Shown: positions 8,084 to 13,310 of the stretch, one piece after another
Layout of the letters: every line of letters begins with the position of its first letter
Position numbering within the stretch: position 1 is the stretch's first letter
Source: Serpentinimonas sp.
GTDB taxonomy: Bacteria; Pseudomonadota; Gammaproteobacteria; Burkholderiales; Burkholderiaceae_C
Assembly: GCA_025458665.1 (NCBI GenBank)
Contig: JALOSG010000064.1
Span: 1-13,310 of the forward strand
Length of the DNA stretch: 13,310 nt
Direction of reading: 5' to 3'
Notes under the pieces: generated by a model
Database searches by the model: none
Told to the model about the DNA's origin: nothing
What the model saw: the letters and a program-made list of their open reading frames with translations, nothing else
Made by a program: the position numbers and the translations under genes

Positions 8084-9226
8084 ATGGTTGTCATGTTCCT
8101 GAACGTCTCGCAATTGACCATACGCTACCCGGGCGCTGCGCAGCCTGCGGTGGACGGCGTGTCGCTGGGACTGGCCGCCGGAGACATTGGCGTGCTCATC
8201 GGCCCTTCGGGCTGCGGCAAGACCACCCTGCTGCGCGCCGTCGCCGGCCTGGAGCGCGTGAGCGCGGGCAGCATTGCGCTGGCCCAGGACACCGTCAGCA
8301 GCGCCGAGGTGCACCTCCCTGCCGAGCAGCGGCGCATCGGCATGGTGTTCCAGGACTACGCGCTGTTTCCCCACCTCGATGTGGAGCGCAACATTGGCTT
8401 TGGTCTGCGCCATCTGGGCAGCCGGGAGCGTGCAGCCCGGGTGCGCGAGGTGCTGGAACTGGTGGGGCTGGGGGGCCTGCAGGCCCGCTACCCGCACGAA
8501 CTCTCGGGCGGCCAGCAGCAGCGCGTGGCGCTGGCCCGCGCACTGGCGCCCAGCCCGCGCCTGTTGCTGCTCGATGAGCCTTTCTCCAACCTCGATGTGG
8601 ACCTGCGCGAACGCCTGGCCCACGAGGTACGCGGCATTCTGAAAGCGGCCAACGCCACCGCCCTGTTCGTGACGCACGACCAGCTGGAAGCCTTTGCCAT
8701 TGGCGATGTGATTGGTGTGATGCACCAGGGGCACCTGCACCAGTGGGCCAATGCCTACGAGCTCTACCACCGCCCGGCCACGCGCTTTGTGGCGGAATTC
8801 ATCGGGCACGGCGTGTTTGCGCCGGCGCGCATACACCAGCACGGCGGTGAGGTGGTGGTGCACACGCCGCTCGGCGACCTGCAGGACGTGGAAGAGTGCC
8901 CGCTGCCCAGCGCCTACGAGGCCGGCCTGTGCGATGTGCTGCTGCGCGCCGACGACATCATCCACGACGACGAAGCGCCCGCCAAGGCGCAGATCGTGCG
9001 CAAATCTTTCCGGGGCTCGGAATTTCTGTACACCCTGCGCCTGCCCTCCGGCGACATGGTCATGACCCACGTGCCTTCCCACCACAACCACGCGGTGGGC
9101 GAGTGGATAGGCATACGCGCGGCAGTGGACCACGTGGTCACTTTCGAGCGCGGCGCGGGAGCTGGGGCTCCGCCTGCACCCGGCGTGCCCGTGGTACATG
9201 GAATCGGCAACGCACCGGTAGCCTGA
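8084..9226 (+). CDS. fbpC: Ferric iron ABC transporter, ATP-binding subunit (FbpC type)
   Basis: This cytoplasmic ATPase (380 residues) powers the permease encoded divergently. The Walker A motif GPSGCGKTT is at residues 40-48, the Q-loop in VFQDYALFPH, the signature LSGGQQQR at 140, Walker B LLLLDEP at 160-166, and the H-loop VTHD at 196-199. A C-terminal regulatory region of about 140 residues, typical of the FbpC/PotA-like group, follows (REFIG-type RFVAEFIGHG, then a TOBE-like part). Walker B is followed by FSNLD, usual for this group. The start at 8084 has a possible GGTGA ribosome site 9 bases upstream. The ATG at 8093 (starting MFLNVSQL) is an alternative, and if TACAAT at 8080-8085 is the -10 the message would begin near 8093 and be leaderless. 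A ferric-binding protein gene is not adjacent and must lie elsewhere. A putrescine/sulfate-type role is less likely given fbpB. Confidence 0.9.
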   Translation: MVVMFLNVSQLTIRYPGAAQPAVDGVSLGLAAGDIGVLIGPSGCGKTTLLRAVAGLERVSAGSIALAQDTVSSAEVHLPAEQRRIGMVFQDYALFPHLDVERNIGFGLRHLGSRERAARVREVLELVGLGGLQARYPHELSGGQQQRVALARALAPSPRLLLLDEPFSNLDVDLRERLAHEVRGILKAANATALFVTHDQLEAFAIGDVIGVMHQGHLHQWANAYELYHRPATRFVAEFIGHGVFAPARIHQHGGEVVVHTPLGDLQDVEECPLPSAYEAGLCDVLLRADDIIHDDEAPAKAQIVRKSFRGSEFLYTLRLPSGDMVMTHVPSHHNHAVGEWIGIRAAVDHVVTFERGAGAGAPPAPGVPVVHGIGNAPVA

Positions 9227-9294
9227 AGTCATCCGGGCGGACGGAACCCGGGCCGACCGGACTGCGCACCAGGTTCGTGCAACCAGCGCTCCAG

Positions 9295-9308
9295 CGTGCA
9301 CATGCACG
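9295..9308. repeat. Inverted repeat upstream of the transport operon
   Basis: cgtgca and tgcacg flank a 2-base centre, giving a 14-base near-palindrome about 190 bases upstream of the binding-protein start and about 70 bases after the fbpC stop. A second small hairpin (cgcac/gtgcg with a 7-base loop, 9328-9344) follows. Neither is followed by a T-run, so they do not look like a terminator for fbpC. Their function is unknown; an operator is possible. Confidence 0.35.
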
Positions 9309-9396
9309 GGGAAACACCCAGTAGCAACGCACCTTTTGTGTGCGGAAAATTCAGGGTTTGCCAGAGTGCCGGCCCCGAACACGACACTGGACAATG

Positions 9397-9404
9397 TGTA
9401 TACA
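9397..9404. promoter_or_regulatory. GTATAC-centred palindrome, candidate GntR-type operator
   Basis: TGTATACA is a perfect 8-base palindrome in a locally AT-richer stretch (about 9385-9420), 95 bases upstream of the binding-protein start. GntR-family repressors commonly use GT...AC palindromes of this kind. A weak -35-like TGGACA (9388-9393) and -10-like TTCAAT (9413-9418, 19-base spacing) bracket it, which would put the palindrome inside the promoter. The promoter match is poor and the regulator is not in the window. The rest of 9227-9499 (273 bases) holds no gene that I can support. Confidence 0.4.
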
Positions 9405-9499
9405 GTTGTGTGTTCAATTTTCGGCGCATGCCGCTGGCTGGCACCTTTTTTGCTGCAACACCCCTCAGTTCCACACCACGACCGTCATCAGGAGCTTCC

Positions 9500-10531
9500 A
9501 TGCACAAGCGTCACTTCCTCAAGGCCACCGCCGCCATCACCCTGGCTGCGGCCTTTGGCAGCGCATCCGCCCAGACCCCCATCAAGTTCCAGCTCGACTG
9601 GCGCTTCGAAGGCCCCGCTGCTCTTTTCCTGCACCCTGCGGCCAAAGGTTATTTCAAGGAAGCCGGCCTTGACGTGACCATCGACAGCGGCAACGGCTCC
9701 GGTGGCACCGTCACCCGTGTGGCTTCGGGCACCTACGACATGGGCTTTGCCGACATGGCCGCCCTGATGGAATTCCACGCCAACAACCCGGACGCGCCCA
9801 ACAAGCCCGTGGCCGTGATGATGGTGTACAACAATACGCCGGCGGCCGTGCTGGCGCTGAAGAAGTCGGGCATCCAGAAGGCAGCCGACCTCAACGGCAA
9901 GAAACTGGGCGCGCCGGTGTTCGATGCCGGCCGCAAGGCCTTCCCGATCTTCGAGAAAGCCAACAACGTCTCGGGCGTGCAGTGGACCTCCATGGATCCG
10001 CCGCTGCGTGAAACCATGCTGGTGCGCGGCGATATCGACGCCATCACCGGCTTCTCCTTCACCTCCCTGCTCAACCTGGAAGCACGCGGCGTGAAGGCCG
10101 AGGACGTGGTCATCATGCCCTACTCCGAGTACGGAGTGCGCCTGTACGGCAACGCCATCATCGCCAGCCCCAAGCTGATCGCCGAGAACCCCGCCGCCGT
10201 CAAGGCGTTTCTCACCGCCTTCGCCAAAGGCGCCAAGGAAGTCATGGCCAACCCGGCCGCTGGCATCGAGTCGGTGAAGGCGCGCGATGGCATCATCAAC
10301 GTGGGCCTGGAAACCCGCCGCCTGCAACTCGCCATCGACTCCGTGGTGGCCAGTCCCGACGCCCGCCGCGAAGGCTTTGGCCGTGTGGACCCCGCCCGCC
10401 TGAGCCTGATGGCCAGCCAGGTGTCCGATGCGTTTGCCACCAAATCGCGCATCAACCCCACCGCCGTGTGGAACGGCAGCATGCTGCCCGATGCGGCTGC
10501 GCTCAACGTGCTGCCGCCCGCCCGCCGCTGA
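9500..10531 (+). CDS. ABC transporter periplasmic substrate-binding protein, NMT1/THI5-like
   Basis: This secreted solute-binding protein (343 residues) captures a small organic molecule for the ATPase and permease encoded just downstream. The signal peptide is residues 1-24 (KR near the N-terminus, hydrophobic core, cleavage ASA|Q). The mature part has the SsuA/THI5-like fold pattern: FQLDWRFEGPAALFLHPAAKGYF, then a glycine-rich GNGSGGTVTRVASG and DMGFADMAALME, and in the second lobe DLNGKKLGAPVFDAGRK. Family ligands include pyrimidines (HMP), riboflavin, taurine, nitrate-like ions and N-heterocycles; the residues seen do not decide which. ATG 9500 is chosen over upstream in-frame starts because it has a clear AGGAG site 5 bases before it and places the signal peptide at the very N-terminus. 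It is first in a four-gene run and is followed by a terminator hairpin. Confidence 0.88.
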   Translation: MHKRHFLKATAAITLAAAFGSASAQTPIKFQLDWRFEGPAALFLHPAAKGYFKEAGLDVTIDSGNGSGGTVTRVASGTYDMGFADMAALMEFHANNPDAPNKPVAVMMVYNNTPAAVLALKKSGIQKAADLNGKKLGAPVFDAGRKAFPIFEKANNVSGVQWTSMDPPLRETMLVRGDIDAITGFSFTSLLNLEARGVKAEDVVIMPYSEYGVRLYGNAIIASPKLIAENPAAVKAFLTAFAKGAKEVMANPAAGIESVKARDGIINVGLETRRLQLAIDSVVASPDARREGFGRVDPARLSLMASQVSDAFATKSRINPTAVWNGSMLPDAAALNVLPPARR

Positions 10532-10550
10532 GCCGCCGCCCTGTCCATCC

Positions 10551-10584
10551 AGCCAGCCTCACCCCCGCGGTAGGCTGGCTTTTT
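10551..10584 (+). terminator. Intrinsic terminator between binding-protein and ATPase genes
   Basis: A perfect 9-base stem, agccagcct (10551-10559) with aggctggct (10572-10580), encloses a 12-base loop and runs straight into a T-run (10580-10584). It lies 20 bases after the binding-protein stop and 14 bases before the ATPase start. It would give more binding-protein mRNA than transporter mRNA from one promoter, or the stem may stabilise the upstream message's 3' end. Confidence 0.8.
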
Positions 10585-10597
10585 CTTGAGAACCGCG

Positions 10598-11452
10598 ATG
10601 CCCCAGACCGACCCCACCTCCGCATCCAGCCCCGCCAGCAGCGCTCCATTCGTAGACTTCGACCAGGTCTGGCTGGCCTACAACGACGAACTGCGCGAGA
10701 AGAACATCTTCGCTGTGGAGGACATCAACCTCAAGGTGCAGCGCGGAGAGTTCATCGCCATCGTCGGGCCCTCAGGCTGCGGCAAGTCCACCTTCATGAA
10801 ACTCGCCACGGGCTTGCGCATGCCCAGCATGGGGCGTATCCGCATTGACGGTGAGGCGGTGACCGGTCCGCTGAAGATTTCCGGCATGGCGTTCCAGGCA
10901 CCCTCGTTGCTGCCCTGGCGCACGACGCTGGACAACGTGCTGCTGCCCCTGGAGATCGTGGAGCCCTACCGCAGCCAGTTCAAAGACCGGCGCAAGGAGT
11001 TCGAGGAACGTGCCAACAAGCTGCTGGAAAGCGTGGGACTGGGCGGCATGGGCGGCAAGTTTCCATGGGAACTCTCGGGAGGCATGCAACAGCGCGCCAG
11101 CATCTGCCGCGCACTCATCCACGAGCCCAAGATGCTGCTGCTCGACGAACCGTTTGGCGCACTCGACGCCTTCACCCGCGAGGAGCTGTGGTGCACCCTG
11201 CGCGACCTGTGGGAAGCGCAGCGCTTCAACGTGATTCTGGTGACGCACGACCTGCGCGAGTCGGTGTTCCTGGCCGATACGGTGTATTGCATGAGCCGCA
11301 GTCCCGGCCGCTTCGTGGTGCAGCGCGAAATTCCCATTCCGCGCACCCGCGACCTGGAGGTGACCTACACCAAGGAGTTCACAGACATCGTGCACGAACT
11401 GCGCGGCCACATCGGCGCCATGCGCAAGGCCGGCACCGTCATCAACCAGTGA
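10598..11452 (+). CDS. ABC transporter ATP-binding protein, SsuB/TauB-like
   Basis: This cytoplasmic ATPase of 284 residues is the partner of the adjacent binding protein and permease. Walker A GPSGCGKST is at 57-65, the Q-loop in MAFQAPSLLPWRT, the signature LSGGMQQR at about 159, Walker B MLLLDEPFGALD at 179-190, and the H-loop VTHD at 215-218. LLPWRT after the Q-loop and DEPFGALDAFTRE after Walker B are typical of the nitrate/sulfonate/taurine/HMP importer group. An N-terminal Ser/Ala/Pro-rich stretch (residues 1-17) precedes the domain. ATG 10598 is preferred; a TTG at 10586 in the same frame would overlap the terminator tail. No strong ribosome site is seen, and the upstream hairpin sits only 14 bases before the start, so expression is probably lower than that of the binding protein. 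Confidence 0.9.
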   Translation: MPQTDPTSASSPASSAPFVDFDQVWLAYNDELREKNIFAVEDINLKVQRGEFIAIVGPSGCGKSTFMKLATGLRMPSMGRIRIDGEAVTGPLKISGMAFQAPSLLPWRTTLDNVLLPLEIVEPYRSQFKDRRKEFEERANKLLESVGLGGMGGKFPWELSGGMQQRASICRALIHEPKMLLLDEPFGALDAFTREELWCTLRDLWEAQRFNVILVTHDLRESVFLADTVYCMSRSPGRFVVQREIPIPRTRDLEVTYTKEFTDIVHELRGHIGAMRKAGTVINQ

Positions 11453-11498
11453 GCCGCCCAGAGCCCCGGTATCTGCCCCCTTTTGTGAGAGCCTTGCC

Positions 11499-12266
11499 AT
11501 GAACCGCAAACAAATCGAACGCTGGTCCCCCCTGATCCTTCTGGTGGCCATTCTGGTGGTGTGGGAAACCATCACGCGCGGGTTCGGGGTATCCGAATTC
11601 ATCTTCCCCAGTCCCTCGCGCATCTGGGAACAGACGCTGGAGCACAAGACCACCATCCTGGGCCACGCGTGGCGCACCTACTGGGTCACCATGGCGGGCT
11701 TTGGCATTGCCATCGTGGTGGGCGTGCTGCTGGGCTTCCTGATTGGCAGCTCACGGTTGGCCTATGCGGCGGTGTACCCGCTCATGACCGCCTTCAACGC
11801 GCTGCCCAAGGCGGCCTTCGTGCCCATTCTGGTGGTGTGGTTCGGCATTGGTGTGGGCCCCGCGGTGCTCACCGCCTTCCTCATCAGTTTTTTCCCCATC
11901 ATGGTGAACATTGCCACGGGCCTGGCGACGCTGGAACCCGAGCTGGAGGATGTGCTGCGGGTGCTGGGCGCCAAGCGCTGGGATGTGCTCACCAAGGTGG
12001 GCCTGCCGCGCTCGCTGCCCTACTTCTTCGGCTCCCTGAAAGTGGCCATCACCCTGGCCTTCGTGGGCACCACCGTGTCGGAGATGACGGCTGCGAATGA
12101 GGGTATTGGCTACCTGCTGATCTCGGCCGGTTCGTCCATGCAGATGGGCCTGGCATTCTCCGGGCTGGTGGTGGTGGGCATCATGGCCATGCTGATGTAT
12201 GAGCTGTTCAGCTATGTGGAAAGGCACACCACCGGCTGGGCGCACCGTGGTAGCCAGAACACCTGA
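11499..12266 (+). CDS. ABC transporter permease, SsuC/TauC-like
   Basis: This inner-membrane permease (255 residues) has about six hydrophobic segments: near residues 9-27, 60-85, 90-115, 118-140, 180-200 and 215-240. The cytoplasmic EAA loop at about 150-171 (LEDVLRVLGAKRWDVLTKVGLP) is the ATPase contact. FPSPSRIWE near residue 37 and FNALPKAAFVPILVVWFG are typical of the sulfonate/nitrate/taurine permease family (BPD_transp_1). Length is normal for the family, which works as a homodimer. It starts 46 bases after the ATPase stop, preceded by a purine-rich tgagag sequence, and ends 17 bases before the deaminase start. It forms one importer with the two preceding genes; the substrate is not deducible from it. 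Confidence 0.9.
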   Translation: MNRKQIERWSPLILLVAILVVWETITRGFGVSEFIFPSPSRIWEQTLEHKTTILGHAWRTYWVTMAGFGIAIVVGVLLGFLIGSSRLAYAAVYPLMTAFNALPKAAFVPILVVWFGIGVGPAVLTAFLISFFPIMVNIATGLATLEPELEDVLRVLGAKRWDVLTKVGLPRSLPYFFGSLKVAITLAFVGTTVSEMTAANEGIGYLLISAGSSMQMGLAFSGLVVVGIMAMLMYELFSYVERHTTGWAHRGSQNT

Positions 12267-12283
12267 AGCCACAACGGCACCGC

Positions 12284-12760
12284 ATGACGCCCGCACAGAT
12301 TGACAGCCACCTGCGCCATGCCAATACCGTGGCGCAGCGCGCCGCCAGCATGGGGCGCCACCCGTTTGGCGCCCTGCTGGTGGCCCCCGACCACGAAACC
12401 GTGCTGGCCGAGCAAGGCAACATCGACACCGTGAACCACGCGGAGTCCACACTGGCGCGGCATGCGGCCAGCAACTACCCCGGCAGCTATCTGCGCGATT
12501 GCACCCTGGTCACCACCTTCGAGCCCTGCGCCATGTGCGCAGGAACCATTTACTGGGCGGGCATTGGGCGGGTGGTGTATGGCGCGAGCGAGGAAGACTT
12601 GCTGGCCCTGACCGGGGCGCACGAAGAAAACCCCACCCTCTCCCTGCCCTGCCGCGAGGTGTTTGCGCGCGGCCAGCGGGCGGTGGAGGTGGTGGGGCCT
12701 GTGCCCCACCTGGTCGAAGCGATGATGGCGCCGCACCAGGGGTTCTGGTCAGCGCGCTAA
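12284..12760 (+). CDS. Nucleoside/nucleobase deaminase, cytidine-deaminase superfamily (GuaD/TadA-like)
   Basis: This small zinc-dependent hydrolase (158 residues) removes an amino group from a base-like ring as ammonia. Its zinc site is complete: H52 with the proton-shuttling E54 in NHAES, and C82 and C85 in EPCAMCAG. HPFGALL at residues 26-32 is the conserved N-terminal strand. TIYWAGIGRVVYG after the cysteines resembles guanine deaminase (IYWA) more than tRNA-adenosine deaminase, which usually has histidine and serine there. The length matches GuaD (about 156), not the larger amidohydrolase-type deaminases. It is the last gene of the transport operon, 17 bases after the permease, and lacks a clear ribosome site, so coupling is likely. 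Context suggests it acts on the imported compound or its early breakdown product. Guanine, cytosine-like, or another amino-heterocycle substrate cannot be told apart. Confidence 0.85.
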   Translation: MTPAQIDSHLRHANTVAQRAASMGRHPFGALLVAPDHETVLAEQGNIDTVNHAESTLARHAASNYPGSYLRDCTLVTTFEPCAMCAGTIYWAGIGRVVYGASEEDLLALTGAHEENPTLSLPCREVFARGQRAVEVVGPVPHLVEAMMAPHQGFWSAR

Positions 12761-12769
12761 CGCTGCGCC

Positions 12770-13310
12770 TCAGCGGTGCACCTCGGCCTCCCCCGCCGAG
12801 GCCAGCAGCTCCATGAGCTTGCGCCGGATCAGGATGCCGGGCCGGTCGGAGTCCATGGAGTACTCCACGCCGCGGCGGCGCAGGTCCACCACCGCATCGG
12901 GATCGGTGGACTCCAGAATGTCCTTGTCCTCGCGGGTGATCTCTTCGTCAAAGTCGATCAGCATCTGTGCGGGGCAGTCGGCCTCGGTGTCGTTGCGGAA
13001 CAGCCACTGGCACAGTTGCATGCGCCCATCGTCTATGGGTGTGAACGCATTGATGATCACGTGGCGCACGCCGCTGGGGTATTCAATGTCCAGGCGCCGC
13101 GCGAACGGCAGGAAGTACGCGTTCCTCATGTGGCGCTGGGTGATGGCGTCCTGCACGCCGCTGATGCGGTGGAATTTCTCGGGGTTGGCCGCGTCGATGG
13201 TGGTCTCGGCGTAGAAGCCGGTCTCGTTCTCGATCAGTTCGTACTTGCTGGGCTTGGGCGCTGCGGCCACGCCGAAGGTGGCGCGGTGCACAAAGCTGAA
13301 GTGGGAGTTG
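12770..13310 (-). CDS. Rieske-type aromatic ring-hydroxylating oxygenase, alpha subunit, C-terminal part
   Basis: The 5' end lies beyond the right edge; about 180 C-terminal residues are present. The frame stays open to the edge, and the first visible residues are NSHFSFVHRATFG, matching the catalytic-iron motif of Rieske oxygenases in which two histidines five residues apart bind mononuclear iron. The rest (MQLCQWLFRNDTEAD, then DEEITREDKDILEST and RRGVEYSMDSDRPGILIRRKLMELL) is the usual C-terminal pattern of VanA-like/phthalate-oxygenase-type alpha subunits. The Rieske 2Fe-2S domain would be in the missing N-terminal part. Such enzymes hydroxylate or demethylate aromatic and N-heterocyclic rings using a reductase. 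The gene converges on the deaminase with only 9 bases between stops. A GTG at 13291 is an internal valine, not a start. Confidence 0.85.
   Translation of the reverse strand, partial: NSHFSFVHRATFGVAAAPKPSKYELIENETGFYAETTIDAANPEKFHRISGVQDAITQRHMRNAYFLPFARRLDIEYPSGVRHVIINAFTPIDDGRMQLCQWLFRNDTEADCPAQMLIDFDEEITREDKDILESTDPDAVVDLRRRGVEYSMDSDRPGILIRRKLMELLASAGEAEVHR

Noticed and set aside
6375..8102. Plus-strand open frame of 575 codons opposite fbpB
   Set aside because: It is the complement of a real membrane protein gene; the product is low-complexity Gln/His/Arg/Gly sequence and starts inside the tRNA.
9229..9255. ccggg/cccgg inverted repeat just after fbpC as a terminator
   Set aside because: The stem is only 5 bases with no T-run, and such matches are common by chance in GC-rich DNA.
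8075..9394. Minus-strand open frame of 439 codons opposite fbpC
   Set aside because: It is antisense to a complete ABC ATPase with all motifs; there are no family features in the antisense product.
9296..9499. N-terminal extension of the binding protein from upstream in-frame starts
   Set aside because: The extension would bury the signal peptide in the interior, and the ATG at 9500 has a clear AGGAG site.
12755..12785. Bidirectional terminator between the deaminase and Rieske genes
   Set aside because: Only a short gcg-rich partial pairing is seen, with no T-run on either strand.

Overview
The window is GC-rich and densely coded. It looks like chromosome from a betaproteobacterium, most likely of the family Comamonadaceae (Acidovorax/Comamonas/Delftia type). 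That placement is inferred from the high GC content, the flavour of the proteins and the gene mix; no database search was possible. There is no sign of phage, insertion sequence or CRISPR, and no gene-free stretch longer than 300 bases. The largest gap is 273 bases (9227-9499).

Region 1 (1-6277, + strand) is an envelope block. It starts with the last 80 codons of a VWA-domain (CoxE-like) gene, which overlaps by 4 bases the start of tamA. tamA overlaps tamB by one base. TamA and TamB form a two-membrane machine (outer-membrane barrel plus inner-membrane-anchored periplasmic protein) linked to outer-membrane protein insertion and lipid transport. The tamA copy is broken as read: the POTRA half and the barrel half lie in different frames, and the conserved segment expected at the join is absent from all three forward frames, next to a 12-base tandem duplication. 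tamB is fully open.

Region 2 (6308-6382, - strand) is a tRNA-Arg(CCT) gene with encoded CCA.

Region 3 (6423-9226) is a divergent ferric-iron ABC transporter pair: fbpB (two-domain permease, - strand) and fbpC (ATPase, + strand), separated by only 32 bases that carry a Fur-box-like sequence. No iron-binding protein gene is in the window.

Region 4 (9500-12760, + strand) is a transport operon: an NMT1/THI5-type periplasmic binding protein, an intrinsic terminator, an ABC ATPase, a permease and a small zinc-dependent deaminase of the cytidine/guanine deaminase superfamily. A GTATAC-centred palindrome, possibly a GntR-type operator, lies about 100 bases upstream. Convergent to it, 9 bases away, is the C-terminal end of a Rieske-type ring-hydroxylating oxygenase that runs off the window. 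Together these suggest uptake and breakdown of an amino-substituted heterocycle, but the substrate cannot be read from the sequence.

The two items most worth a second look are the tamA lesion and the transporter-deaminase-Rieske neighbourhood. Nothing in the window is clearly a wholly new system.
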